Shown here: piece by piece, positions 1 through 8,660 of the stretch
How the letters are laid out: each line of letters opens with the position of its first letter
Numbering within the stretch: position 1 is the first letter of the stretch
Assembly: GCF_018406645.1 (NCBI RefSeq)
Contig: NZ_AP024546.1
Span: 1,488,001 to 1,552,000, forward strand
Direction of reading: 5' to 3'
Length of the DNA stretch: 64,000 nucleotides
Origin: Lysobacter helvus
Lineage (GTDB): Bacteria; Pseudomonadota; Gammaproteobacteria; Xanthomonadales; Xanthomonadaceae
The notes under the pieces: model-generated
What the model saw: the letters and a program-made list of their open reading frames with translations, nothing else
What the model was told of the DNA's origin: nothing
Databases searched by the model: none
Position numbers and translations under genes: made by a program

Positions 1-1967
1 GGCATGCGCTGTTCGAGCAGCGTGGCGGCGTGTTCGAGGATGGTCGCGCGCGAGGCGGCCGGCATCGCATCCCACGCGGGCTGCGCGGCGACGGCATTGC
101 GCAGCGCCTGCTCGACGGTGGCCGCATCGGCCGCGCGCCAGGTGCCGACCTGTTCGCGACGATCGGCCGGATTGGTGACCGCGATGTCCGCACCGTTGGC
201 GGTCACGCCCGGCACGAGCGGCGTGGCGCGCCAGTCGCCGACCTTCGCGGCGTTGACCTGTTCGGCGAGGGCGCGCAGCTGCGCGTCGTTGGCGAGGTTG
301 ATGCCCATGGAGTTGTCTCGTTCGTCGGCGACGCTGGTCGCCTGGCTGCGGTAAACATCGCGCGGCAGCGGGATGCGCGGATGCGGGATTTCGGCGAACC
401 CGTCGACGGTGTCCACCGGATCGCGCACCAGGTCCTCGATCGCCACCGATTCGTCCGTGATGCGGTTGACGAAGCTGGAGTTGGCGCCGTTCTCGAGCAG
501 GCGGCGCACCAGGTACGGCAGCAGGTCTTCGTGCGACCCCACCGGCGCGTACACGCGGCAGGCCACGTCGAGGCGGTCGGCCGGCACGACTTCGGCGTAC
601 AGGTCGTCGCCCATGCCGTGCAGCTTCTGGAATTCGAACTGCTTCTTCTCCGCACCACCGCGCGCGAGGCGATGGATCGCCGCGATCGTGTGCGCGTTGT
701 GCGTGGCGAACATCGGATAGATCGCATCCGATGCGTCCAGCATGCGCCGCGCGTTGGCGAGGTAGCTCACGTCGGTGTTCGGCTTGCGCGTGAACACCGG
801 GTAGCCCGCCTGGCCATCCACCTGCGCGCGCTTCACTTCGCTGTCCCAGTACGCGCCCTTGACCAGGCGCACGGGAATGCGGCGGCCGGTGCGGCGTGCC
901 AGGTCGGCGAGGAAGTCGATCACGTACGGCGCGCGCTTCTGGTACGCCTGCACGGCGAGGCCGTAGCCTTCCCAGCCATCCAGCGAGGCGTCGGAATACG
1001 CACCGGCGATGACGTCGAGCGACAGCTCCAGGCGATCGGCTTCCTCCGCATCGATCGTGAAGCCGATGCCGTGCGACTTGGCGAGGCGGGCGAGCTCCAG
1101 CACGCGCGGCACGAGTTCGGCCATCACGCGCGCGCGCTTGGCGTGCTCGTAGCGCGGATGCAGCGCGGACAGCTTCACCGAGATCGACGGCGCCGCGAAC
1201 ACATCCGTGCCCTTGAACGACCCGCTGCGGCCGATCGCTTCGATCGCATCGCGGTACGCCTGCAGGTAGCGCAGCGCATCCTTGGTGGTCAGCGCGCCTT
1301 CGCCCAGCATGTCGAATGAATAGCGGTACGCCGCGTTGGCGCCCTTGCGCGAACGCGCCAGCGCCTCGCCGATCGTGCGGCCCATGACGAACTGGTGCCC
1401 CATGATCCGCATCGCCTGGCGCACGGCCAGGCGCACGACCGGCTCGCCCACGCGCCCGACCAGCCGCTTGAAGGCGTTGTGCACGTCGCGCTTGGTGTCG
1501 TCGGCCAGGTCCACCAGGTGCCCGGTGAGCATCAGGCCCCACGTGGACGCATTCACCAGCACCGAATCGGACTGGCCCATGTGCTTCTTCCAGTCCGCCT
1601 CGCCCAGCTTGTCGCGGATGAGCTTGTCGGCCGTGTCCTGGTCCGGGATGCGCAGCAGCGCCTCGGCCACGCACATCAGCAGCACGCCTTCCTCGCTGCC
1701 GAGGTCGTACTGGCGCATGAAGGCTTCGATGGCGCCCTGGTCCTTCGCACGGGCGCGCACGCGCCGGACCAGGTCCGCCGCGGTGGCCTGGATCGCGGCG
1801 CGATCGGCGTCGGGCTGGCGGGCCTGGGCGAGCAGCTCGCGCACATGGTCGGTTTCGTCGCGCACCCACGCGGCGGTGATCGCCGCGCGGAGCGGGCCGG
1901 GCGCAGGCGGCAGTTCCGGCGACAGCATGGGCGCTGCGCCTGACGCGTGGGGCGTTTGGAGGGTCAT
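1..1967 (-). CDS. putA: Bifunctional proline dehydrogenase / P5C dehydrogenase PutA, 5' part
   Basis: PutA oxidises proline to P5C with FAD, then to glutamate with NAD+. The reading frame starts at 1967 and stays open to the left edge, so about 655 N-terminal residues are visible. They cover the PutA helical region, the whole proline dehydrogenase barrel (including VRLVKGAYWDSEVKRAQ and the conserved FATHNAHT stretch) and the beginning of the aldehyde dehydrogenase module. The N-terminus goes from a short Pro/Ala-rich leader straight into the helical region, with no ribbon-helix-helix domain like that of E. coli PutA. This should therefore be the shorter, purely enzymatic form of about 1000-1070 residues. 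It diverges from the cox locus. Confidence 0.95.
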   Translation of the reverse strand, partial: MTLQTPHASGAAPMLSPELPPAPGPLRAAITAAWVRDETDHVRELLAQARQPDADRAAIQATAADLVRRVRARAKDQGAIEAFMRQYDLGSEEGVLLMCVAEALLRIPDQDTADKLIRDKLGEADWKKHMGQSDSVLVNASTWGLMLTGHLVDLADDTKRDVHNAFKRLVGRVGEPVVRLAVRQAMRIMGHQFVMGRTIGEALARSRKGANAAYRYSFDMLGEGALTTKDALRYLQAYRDAIEAIGRSGSFKGTDVFAAPSISVKLSALHPRYEHAKRARVMAELVPRVLELARLAKSHGIGFTIDAEEADRLELSLDVIAGAYSDASLDGWEGYGLAVQAYQKRAPYVIDFLADLARRTGRRIPVRLVKGAYWDSEVKRAQVDGQAGYPVFTRKPNTDVSYLANARRMLDASDAIYPMFATHNAHTIAAIHRLARGGAEKKQFEFQKLHGMGDDLYAEVVPADRLDVACRVYAPVGSHEDLLPYLVRRLLENGANSSFVNRITDESVAIEDLVRDPVDTVDGFAEIPHPRIPLPRDVYRSQATSVADERDNSMGINLANDAQLRALAEQVNAAKVGDWRATPLVPGVTANGADIAVTNPADRREQVGTWRAADAATVEQALRNAVAAQPAWDAMPAASRATILEHAATLLEQRM

Positions 1968-2115
1968 CGGGCCGTGTCGAACCGTGTCGAGCTGCGTAGT
2001 GTAGCCGTCGCGGTGTGGTGACCAAACCCCGCGCGGCTTGCCGCAACACGGCACCGGGGGCTACCATTTCGCGGTTTTCCGCACCCGGTTTGCGTCACGC
2101 CGGGGACGGTCCGGC

Positions 2116-2595
2116 ATGATCGAAATGGTGTCATCGGGTCCCGGGTCGGGCGCGCAACTCCGGTTGCGTCCCCCGCGGGCGCTGACGGCCCGCCAGTTCG
2201 TCGCCCTGTTCGCCACGCTGGCCGCCGCGATGTGGCTGGTGGCCCTGCTCGGTTGGTGGGGAGGCAACGTCTTCGCGCCAGCGTTCGCACTGCTCGACAG
2301 TGCGATGGTGGCGGCGGCGCTGCGGTGGCTGTGGCGGCTCGGCGAGCGTCGCGAAGTCATTTCGATCGGGCCGGAAGCGGTCGAGGTCTGGCGGTCGGCC
2401 CAACTGGCGCCGTCGTTCCGCGCGCACCCTGCCTGGGTGCGGCTGGACGTCGACGGCGACGGGGAGCGGATCGTGCTGTCGAGCAGCGGCAGGCACTGCG
2501 AAATCGGTGCTTTCCTCGGCCCGGCCGAAAGACGGCAACTGGCGCAGCGCATTCGCGCGCTGCTGGAGGCAAGCCGGTCGCCGCCCATCCACTGA
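2116..2595 (+). CDS. DUF2244-type membrane protein upstream of coxB
   Basis: This 159-residue protein has two adjacent hydrophobic segments (about residues 25-65) followed by a soluble domain of about 85 residues that contains a VIxIGPEAVEVWR-type strand. That layout matches the DUF2244 integral membrane family, which often sits just before coxB in proteobacteria. I chose the ATG at 2116 because a purine-rich GGGGACGG lies about 7 bases upstream. An in-frame ATG at 2038 would add 26 residues that look non-coding. It is the first gene of the oxidase locus, 37 bases before coxB. Its biochemical role is unknown. Confidence 0.75.
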   Translation: MIEMVSSGPGSGAQLRLRPPRALTARQFVALFATLAAAMWLVALLGWWGGNVFAPAFALLDSAMVAAALRWLWRLGERREVISIGPEAVEVWRSAQLAPSFRAHPAWVRLDVDGDGERIVLSSSGRHCEIGAFLGPAERRQLAQRIRALLEASRSPPIH

Positions 2596-2632
2596 CAAGC
2601 AACAATTGCATTCACCCGCGGGGCTCGAACTG

Positions 2633-3634
2633 ATGAAAGCAGGCTTCAACACGATCGCTCGGCGCACGCTTGCCGCGGGCCTCTTCGGCGCGATGTCGCT
2701 GGCCGCCTCGGTCAGTGCGTTCGCCGCGCCGGCCACCGCCGAACCGGCCGCCCCGCATCCCTGGCAGCTCAACATGGGCAAGGGCGTCACCCACTCCTCG
2801 CAGATGGCGTGGGAAGCGCACATGGTCGCGCTGTGGGTCTGCGTGGTCATCGGCATCATCGTGTTCGGCGCGATGGCCTACGCGATGTTCAAGTTCCGCC
2901 ATTCCAAGGGCGCGGTGCCCGCGGTCAACTTCACGCACAGCACCAAGCTCGAGATCGTCTGGACGCTGGTCCCGGTCATCCTGCTCGTCGGCATGGCGTG
3001 GCCGGCCACCGCCAAGCTCATCGCGATGTACGACACCCGCAACGCCGCGATGACCGTCAAGATCACCGGCTACCAGTGGATGTGGAAGTACGAGTACCTG
3101 GGCGAGGGCGTGGAATTCACCAGCCGCCTGGCGAAGAACAGCGACCAGATCCGCCAGTCGCACGTCATCCCGAAGTACGACAACCCCGACCAGCGCCACT
3201 ACCTGCTGGAAGTGGACAACATGCTGGTCGTGCCGGTCGACACCAAGATCCGCTTCGTGATCACCGCCGACGACGTCATCCACGCCTGGTGGGTGCCGGC
3301 GCTGGGCTGGAAGCAGGACGCCATCCCGGGCATCGTCAACGAAGCCTGGACCGACATCTCCACGCCGGGCATCTACCGCGGCCAGTGCGCGGAGCTGTGC
3401 GGCAAGGACCACGGCTTCATGCCGATCGTGGTGAAGGCCGTCTCGAAGGAAGAATTCAAGCAGTGGCTGGCCGCGCAGAAGGCGAAGAACGCCCCCGCCA
3501 AGCCGGCCGCCGCCGCCGCGACCGCGGCCGAAGCCATCAACGCCACGCCCGCGGGCATCGGCCCGGCCCAGCCGGCCGCGCCGGACGCCAGCAACACGCC
3601 CACGCCCGAACCCGCCGAGCCGATCACGCACTGA
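2633..3634 (+). CDS. coxB: Cytochrome c oxidase subunit II
   Basis: This 333-residue subunit carries the CuA centre that receives electrons from cytochrome c. It has a signal peptide of about 32 residues, two membrane helices (about 63-86 and 103-126) and a periplasmic cupredoxin domain. The CuA ligands are visible: H216 in the VIHAWW stretch, then C252, C256, H260 and M263 in GQCAELCGKDHGFM. The C-terminus is an Ala/Pro-rich tail of about 50 residues with no CXXCH, so this is not a caa3-type subunit with a fused cytochrome c. ctaD follows 48 bases later, and the order II-I-CtaG-III is typical of aa3 oxidase operons. Confidence 0.97.
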   Translation: MKAGFNTIARRTLAAGLFGAMSLAASVSAFAAPATAEPAAPHPWQLNMGKGVTHSSQMAWEAHMVALWVCVVIGIIVFGAMAYAMFKFRHSKGAVPAVNFTHSTKLEIVWTLVPVILLVGMAWPATAKLIAMYDTRNAAMTVKITGYQWMWKYEYLGEGVEFTSRLAKNSDQIRQSHVIPKYDNPDQRHYLLEVDNMLVVPVDTKIRFVITADDVIHAWWVPALGWKQDAIPGIVNEAWTDISTPGIYRGQCAELCGKDHGFMPIVVKAVSKEEFKQWLAAQKAKNAPAKPAAAAATAAEAINATPAGIGPAQPAAPDASNTPTPEPAEPITH

Positions 3635-3682
3635 CCTGCGTTGCGCTTACTCCATCCGAACAAGCATTACCTGAGGTAGGCC

Positions 3683-5308
3683 ATGGCCACGCAAGACGCC
3701 GCCGGTTATCACGACGACCACGGGCACAAGCAGTCCTTCCTTGAGCGTTGGTTCTTCTCGACCAACCACAAGGACATCGGCACGCTGTACCTGGTGTTCT
3801 CCTTCATCATGTTCATCATCGGCGCCGCGATGTCGGTGATCATCCGGTGGGAGCTGATGACCCCGGGCCTGCAGCACATGAAGCCCGAGTTCTTCAACCA
3901 GATGACCACGGTGCATGCGCTGGTCATGATCTTCGGCGGCGTGATGCCGGCCTTCGTGGGCCTGGCCAACTGGATGGTGCCGCTGCAGATCGGCGCGCCC
4001 GACATGGCGCTGCCGCGCATGAACAACTGGTCCTTCTGGATCATGCCGTTCGCCTTCACGATGCTGCTGGTCACGCTGTTCCTCGACGGCGGCGCACCCG
4101 CCGGCGGCTGGACGCTGTACCCGCCGCTGTCGATCCAGGGCGGCAGCAACGTCGCCTTCGCGATCTTCGCCATCCACATGATGGGCATCAGCTCGATCAT
4201 GGGCGCGATCAACATCATCGCCACCATCCTCAACATGCGCGCCCCGGGCGTCGACCTGCTGAAGATGCCGATCTTCTGCTGGACCTGGCTGATCACGGCG
4301 TTCCTGCTGATCGCGGTCATGCCGGTGCTGGCGGGCGCGGTGACCATGCTGCTCACCGACAAGTTCTTCGCCACCAGCTTCTTCTCCGCCGCCGGCGGCG
4401 GCGACCCGGTGATGTTCCAGCACATCTTCTGGTTCTTCGGGCACCCGGAGGTCTACATCATGATCCTCCCGGCGTTCGGCATCGCCTCGGAGATCATCCC
4501 CACCTTCTCGCGCAAGCCGCTGTTCGGCTACCAGGCGATGGTGTACGCCACCGCGTCGATCGCGTTCCTGTCGTTCATCGTGTGGGCGCACCACATGTTC
4601 ACCGTCGGCATGCCGCTCGGTGGCGAGCTGTACTTCATGTTCGCGACGATGCTGATCGCGGTGCCTACCGGCGTGAAGGTGTTCAACTGGGTCACGACGA
4701 TGTGGAAGGGGTCGATCTCCTTCGAAGCGCCCATGCTGTGGGCCGTCGCGTTCGTCATCCTGTTCACCATCGGCGGCTTCTCGGGCCTGATGCTCGCGAT
4801 CGTGCCGGCGGACTTCCAGTACCACGACACGTATTTCGTCGTGGCGCACTTCCACTACGTGCTGGTGACCGGCGCGGTGTTCGCGATCATCGCCGCCGTG
4901 TACTACTGGTGGCCGAAGTGGACGGGCCGCATGTACAACCAGACCGCCGCCAAGTTCCACTTCTGGTGGTCGGTGATCTTCGTCAACGTGCTGTTCTTCC
5001 CGCAGCACTTCCTGGGCCTGGCCGGCATGCCGCGCCGCATCCCGGACTACAACGTCGTGTTCGCGGACTGGAACTTCGTCAGCTCCATCGGCGCGTTCGG
5101 CATGTTCGCCACGCCGTTCATCATGTTCGCCGTGCTGTACGCCTCGCTGCGCAACGGCGCCAAGGCCGAAGCCCGTTCGTGGGAAACCGCGCGCGGCCTG
5201 GAGTGGACGGTGCCGTCGCCGGCCCCGCACCACACCTTCGCCACGCCGCCGGTCATCAAGGATGGCGACCTCGCGCACGGCGACTTCGCGCACATGGATT
5301 TCGACTGA
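3683..5308 (+). CDS. ctaD: Cytochrome c oxidase subunit I
   Basis: This 541-residue catalytic subunit binds heme a and the heme a3-CuB centre, where oxygen is reduced and protons are pumped. About twelve membrane helices are evident. Diagnostic motifs are the WFFGHPEVYI stretch carrying the CuB histidine-tyrosine pair, the second CuB pair in VWAHHMF, and the heme ligand pair in VAHFHYVL. The length is normal. It is preceded by an AGGTAGG ribosome binding site about 6 bases upstream of the ATG. It belongs to one transcriptional unit with coxB, the small membrane gene, ctaG and ctaE. Confidence 0.98.
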   Translation: MATQDAAGYHDDHGHKQSFLERWFFSTNHKDIGTLYLVFSFIMFIIGAAMSVIIRWELMTPGLQHMKPEFFNQMTTVHALVMIFGGVMPAFVGLANWMVPLQIGAPDMALPRMNNWSFWIMPFAFTMLLVTLFLDGGAPAGGWTLYPPLSIQGGSNVAFAIFAIHMMGISSIMGAINIIATILNMRAPGVDLLKMPIFCWTWLITAFLLIAVMPVLAGAVTMLLTDKFFATSFFSAAGGGDPVMFQHIFWFFGHPEVYIMILPAFGIASEIIPTFSRKPLFGYQAMVYATASIAFLSFIVWAHHMFTVGMPLGGELYFMFATMLIAVPTGVKVFNWVTTMWKGSISFEAPMLWAVAFVILFTIGGFSGLMLAIVPADFQYHDTYFVVAHFHYVLVTGAVFAIIAAVYYWWPKWTGRMYNQTAAKFHFWWSVIFVNVLFFPQHFLGLAGMPRRIPDYNVVFADWNFVSSIGAFGMFATPFIMFAVLYASLRNGAKAEARSWETARGLEWTVPSPAPHHTFATPPVIKDGDLAHGDFAHMDFD

Positions 5309-5332
5309 TCGGCATTGCCGGTCACTGACGCC

Positions 5333-5473
5333 ATGAACGAGCAAGACACGCCGATGACTGCCGACCAGCTTGCCGCGCGCCGCAAGGGCGTGCGGCGCAC
5401 GGCGTGGGCGATCGGCCTGGTCGCGCTGGCGATCTACGTCGCGTTCGTGTTGTCCGGGGTCCTGGCGAAGTGA
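5333..5473 (+). CDS. Small single-helix membrane protein of the cox operon (46 aa)
   Basis: This short frame encodes a hydrophilic N-terminus of about 20 residues rich in Arg and Lys ([13 protein letters not shown]) followed by one hydrophobic helix ending SGVLAK. Its stop overlaps the GTG start of ctaG (GTGA), which implies translational coupling. A tiny membrane protein between ctaD and ctaG is a recurrent feature of proteobacterial cox operons and is presumed to help oxidase assembly. The position and the coupled stop/start support it being real. A specific function cannot be read from the sequence. Confidence 0.7.
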   Translation: MNEQDTPMTADQLAARRKGVRRTAWAIGLVALAIYVAFVLSGVLAK

Positions 5474-6066
5474 ACGATCCGCAGGCCACCACCCCGGCAC
5501 AGCGCCGCTTCGGCATCGGCAAGATGGTGCTCGTCGCGCTGGCCGCGTTCGCCTTCACCTTCGCGCTGGTGCCGCTGTATCGCATCGCGTGCGAGAAGGT
5601 GTTCGGCGTGCGCCTGGAGCGCCAGGCCGTCACCGCGCCGACGGGCAGGAAGGCCAACACCGAGCGCACGGTCACCGTGCTGTTCGATGGCGGCGTCAAT
5701 TCCAAGTTGCCGTGGGCGTTCAAGCCGGAGCAGGCCACGATGCAGGTGCATCCGGGCCAGCAGTACGAAGCCAGCTACTTCGCGCGCAACGAAAGCACGC
5801 GCGCGATCGTGGGCAACGCGGTGCCGTCGGTCGCACCGGCGCGCGCCTCGGGGTACTTCAGCAAGACCGAATGCTTCTGCTTCACCGCGCAGACCCTGGC
5901 CGCCGGCGAAGGCCGCGCGATGCCGGTGCGCTTCATCGTCGACCCGGCGTTGCCGGACGACGTCACCACGATCACGCTGTCCTATACCTTCTTCAAGAAC
6001 GATGCCCTGACGTCGCAGATCGACGCGCCGACGGGTGTGTCGTCCCAGCCGCACGCGGCACCCTGA
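5470..6066 (+). CDS. ctaG: Cytochrome c oxidase assembly protein CtaG (Cox11)
   Basis: CtaG delivers copper to the CuB site of subunit I. The protein has 198 residues when started at the GTG at 5470, which overlaps the preceding stop. It has an N-terminal membrane anchor (about residues 18-40) and a periplasmic immunoglobulin-like domain containing the copper-binding CFCF motif ([12 protein letters not shown]). The length is typical of the family. The more upstream in-frame ATG at 5404 would overlap the 46-residue gene and is unlikely to be used. Confidence 0.95.
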   Translation: MNDPQATTPAQRRFGIGKMVLVALAAFAFTFALVPLYRIACEKVFGVRLERQAVTAPTGRKANTERTVTVLFDGGVNSKLPWAFKPEQATMQVHPGQQYEASYFARNESTRAIVGNAVPSVAPARASGYFSKTECFCFTAQTLAAGEGRAMPVRFIVDPALPDDVTTITLSYTFFKNDALTSQIDAPTGVSSQPHAAP

Positions 6067-6091
6067 GCCCAACGAACCACCGGAAACGACC

Positions 6092-6979
6092 ATGGCAGAC
6101 GCCCACGCCCACGAGACGCACGACACGAACGCCTATTACGTGCCGCATGGCAGCCGCTGGCCGGTGGTCGCGTCGGTCGCGCTGTTCACCACGATGCTGG
6201 GCTTCGCCAACTGGCTCAACGACGTCAGCTGGGGCAAGACCGTGTTCTTCCTCGGCATCGCGTTCCTCGCCGCGATCCTGTTCAAGTGGTTCACGGACGT
6301 CATCCGCGAATCGCTGCGCGGCTTCTACAACAAGCAGGTCGACACCTCCTTCCGCATGGGGATGGTGTGGTTCATCTTCTCCGAGGTGATGTTCTTCGCC
6401 GCGTTCTTCGGTGCGCTGTTCTACGCGCGCCAGTTCGCGTTGCCGTGGCTGCAGGGCGAAGGCCACAAGCTCGCCACGCACGCGGTGCTGTGGTCGGACT
6501 TCACCGGTGGCTGGCCGAGCAACGGCCCGGGCGCGATCGGCGGTACGTACCAGACGATCCCGCCGTGGGGCCTGCCGCTGCTCAACACGCTGATCCTGCT
6601 GACCTCGGGCGTCACGGTCACCATCGCGCACCACGCGCTGAAGGCCGGCCACCGCAAGCAGCTGTTGTTGTTCCTCGGCATGACGGTGTTGCTGGGCGCG
6701 CTGTTCCTCACCTTCCAGGCCGAGGAATACATGCACGCCTACAAGGAGCTCAACCTGACGCTGGGTTCGGGCATCTACGGCTCCACGTTCTTCATGCTCA
6801 CCGGTTTCCACGGCGCGCACGTCACGCTGGGCACGATCATGCTGGCGATCATCTGGATGCGCTGCTTCGCCGGCCATTTCGATCGCGACAACCACTTCGC
6901 GTTCGAAGCGGTGGCCTGGTACTGGCACTTCGTCGACGTGGTGTGGCTGGGCCTGTTCCTGTTCGTGTACGTCCTGTAA
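6092..6979 (+). CDS. ctaE: Cytochrome c oxidase subunit III
   Basis: This 295-residue subunit III has seven predicted membrane helices. It stabilises the proton-pumping core and contains the conserved WYWHFVDVVW stretch near the C-terminus and ITGxHGxHV-like residues (LTGFHGAHVTLG). Translation starts at the ATG at 6092 behind GGAAACGACC. It is the last gene of the plus-strand operon before a 9-bp hairpin and a convergent small gene. Confidence 0.97.
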   Translation: MADAHAHETHDTNAYYVPHGSRWPVVASVALFTTMLGFANWLNDVSWGKTVFFLGIAFLAAILFKWFTDVIRESLRGFYNKQVDTSFRMGMVWFIFSEVMFFAAFFGALFYARQFALPWLQGEGHKLATHAVLWSDFTGGWPSNGPGAIGGTYQTIPPWGLPLLNTLILLTSGVTVTIAHHALKAGHRKQLLLFLGMTVLLGALFLTFQAEEYMHAYKELNLTLGSGIYGSTFFMLTGFHGAHVTLGTIMLAIIWMRCFAGHFDRDNHFAFEAVAWYWHFVDVVWLGLFLFVYVL

Positions 6980-7017
6980 GGGCGTTACGCGACCCAGAGT
7001 GACTGCGTGACCCGACA

Positions 7018-7038
7018 CGGGCCGGCGTTGCCGGCCCG
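7018..7038. terminator. Hairpin between convergent ctaE and DUF2909 genes
   Basis: A perfect 9-bp inverted repeat (CGGGCCGGC / GCCGGCCCG) with a 3-base loop lies about 40 bases after ctaE and 30 bases after the end of the convergent gene. Its position suits a bidirectional terminator. There is no T-tract on either strand, so it could instead be a pause or processing hairpin. Confidence 0.5.
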
Positions 7039-7067
7039 CGTCGTCTCCGGCGACATACTCGATGGAA

Positions 7068-7292
7068 TCAGGGCGCGCGGCCGATGCCGTGCGGCACGAT
7101 CCAGCCCATCTTGATGCTGAGCGCCACGATCAGGATGAGCACCACCGACAGCGCGATGCGCTTGGTGAGCGCATTGACCGTCCGGTTGGTGGTCCCCTTG
7201 TCGACCAGCATGTAGTACAGCCCGGCGCCGAGGTTCCAGAGGATGAGTATCAGGAAGCCGACGATCAACAGGGTCTTCAGCGAATCGCTCAT
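7068..7292 (-). CDS. DUF2909 twin-transmembrane protein (74 aa)
   Basis: This small protein has two hydrophobic helices (about residues 5-28 and 47-66) separated by a basic loop (DKGTTNRTVNALTKR). It matches the DUF2909 family, whose genes usually lie on the opposite strand between ctaE and the SURF1 gene, as here. Start and stop are clear. Its conserved location suggests a role in oxidase assembly or membrane organisation, but no function is established. It is transcribed divergently from the SURF1 gene, with 57 bases between the starts. Confidence 0.85.
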   Translation of the reverse strand: MSDSLKTLLIVGFLILILWNLGAGLYYMLVDKGTTNRTVNALTKRIALSVVLILIVALSIKMGWIVPHGIGRAP

Positions 7293-7349
7293 GGCGGCGT
7301 CTCCCGGCGCGTTGTTGCCGGCATTATCGCGCCGCGCGCGGGGCATCGC

Positions 7350-8075
7350 GTGACCCGTCGCGGGACGCTCGTGTTCGGCTGGACGCTGGCGCTGCTGGCG
7401 ATGGCGGGCTTCGCGCGCCTGGGCTTCTGGCAGTACGGGCGGATGCACGAGAAGCAGGCGATGCTGGAGCGCGCGGCGCAGGCGCTGCACGACCGCAAGC
7501 CGCACCCGCTCGATGCCGCCGACGCACAGCCCGACCAGGGCCTCGACGTGCGCTGGGTCGAAGGCGACGGCCACGTCCTCGCGCCCACGCTGCTGCTCGA
7601 CAACCAGCTGCGCGAAGGCCAAGCCGGCGTGCGCCTGTACTGCGTGCTGCAGCCCGCCACCGGCGCGGCGCGCCTCGTCGATTTCGGCTGGCTGCCCGTG
7701 GCGGGCGATCGCAAGCTGCCCGATGCCAGCTGCGCGCAGGGGCCGCTGCACGTGCGCGGCCTGTCGGCGCCGCCGCCGTCGAGCGGCTTCCCGATCGGCG
7801 CGGCGATGCAGCAGGTCGGCCCGTCGCGCTGGCTGATGATGCGCGTGGATTTCGGCGCGATCGATACCGCGCTGCATGCGCGCCTCGCCTCGCACGTGGT
7901 GCGCCTGGATCCCGCGCTGCCCATCGGCTACGTGCGCGACCTCGACATCCTCCCCAACACGCTCCCGCCCGAACGGCACCTGGGTTACGCCGTGCAGTGG
8001 TGGGCCATGGCCATCACGGTGTTCGTCACCGCGTTGCTCCTGACGTTCCGCAAGAAAAAGAAGGTCCGTGCATGA
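7350..8075 (+). CDS. SURF1 family cytochrome oxidase biogenesis protein
   Basis: This 241-residue protein matches SURF1 (Shy1), which assists heme a insertion into subunit I. It has an N-terminal helix (residues 7-23) beginning RRGTLVFGW and followed by FWQYGRMHEK, and a second helix near the C-terminus (WWAMAITVFVTALLLTF). Between them is a periplasmic domain containing the conserved LLDNQLREGQAGVR and VDFGWLPV segments. The GTG at 7350 is the start that gives the usual family length. Its stop overlaps the next start (ATGA). Confidence 0.93.
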   Translation: MTRRGTLVFGWTLALLAMAGFARLGFWQYGRMHEKQAMLERAAQALHDRKPHPLDAADAQPDQGLDVRWVEGDGHVLAPTLLLDNQLREGQAGVRLYCVLQPATGAARLVDFGWLPVAGDRKLPDASCAQGPLHVRGLSAPPPSSGFPIGAAMQQVGPSRWLMMRVDFGAIDTALHARLASHVVRLDPALPIGYVRDLDILPNTLPPERHLGYAVQWWAMAITVFVTALLLTFRKKKKVRA

Positions 8076-8659
8076 ATCGTCCCGTCGACCCCGCGCAGGC
8101 CACGCGCAACCGCAACCGGATGACGCTGGTCGCGATCGCGTTGCTGTTCTTCGGTGCGCTCGCCGTGGCGGGTTTCCTGCGTTTCTCCGGCTGGCGCCCC
8201 GCGGGCCTGAAGGCGCGCGGCGAACTGCTGCAGCCGCCCGCGGACCTGCGCCGCGTGGCGCCGGTGCTCGCCGATGGCACGCAGTACGCATGGAACCCGG
8301 CCACGCGCACGTGGCGCATCGCCGCGATGGCGCGCGATTGCGACACCACCAACGCCGCCGCCTGCGCCGACGTGCTCTCGCAGCTCGACACCGTGTGGCA
8401 GCTGATGGGCCGCGACGCCGATCGCGTCGACGTGCTGTGGGTCGGCGCCGTCCCCGCGAATGGCACGCGCCCGGGCACGCTGCGCGCCGTGCGCGCCAGC
8501 GACGCGTTGCGCGACGGCCTGCCGCGTTCGTCCGATGCACGCGGTCCGGTCGTCGTCTACATCCTCGATCCGAACGGGTTCGTGGTTCTGCGCTACGCTC
8601 CGGGCTTCGACCCCGGCGACCTGCGCACCGACCTGTCCCGCCTGCTCAAGGTGAACTGA
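8072..8659 (+). CDS. SCO-like membrane-anchored protein without the copper-binding cysteine pair
   Basis: This 195-residue protein has one N-terminal helix (about residues 17-37) and a periplasmic domain. It ends like SCO/thioredoxin-fold proteins, with VVVYILDPNGFVVLRYAPG and then a DLRTDLSRLLK helix. The CxxxC copper motif expected of a SCO protein is absent; the only cysteines are in DCDTTNAAACADVL. It overlaps the SURF1 gene by 4 bases and ctaA starts just after it. An uncharacterised gene at this position is common in gammaproteobacterial cox loci. A structural or chaperone role in oxidase biogenesis is an inference from fold and context. Confidence 0.7.
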   Translation: MNRPVDPAQATRNRNRMTLVAIALLFFGALAVAGFLRFSGWRPAGLKARGELLQPPADLRRVAPVLADGTQYAWNPATRTWRIAAMARDCDTTNAAACADVLSQLDTVWQLMGRDADRVDVLWVGAVPANGTRPGTLRAVRASDALRDGLPRSSDARGPVVVYILDPNGFVVLRYAPGFDPGDLRTDLSRLLKVN

Positions 8660-8660
8660 G

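Noticed and set aside
30-1319. A 429-codon plus-strand reading frame
   Set aside because: It lies antisense to putA, whose protein is family-like over the whole stretch. The plus-strand product is Arg/Val/His-rich and low in complexity, as expected from opposite-strand reading of high-GC coding DNA.
3647-5500. A 617-codon minus-strand frame opposite ctaD
   Set aside because: It is an antisense shadow of cytochrome oxidase subunit I with a product composed mostly of Arg, His, Asp, Glu and Val. No start signals or motifs are seen.
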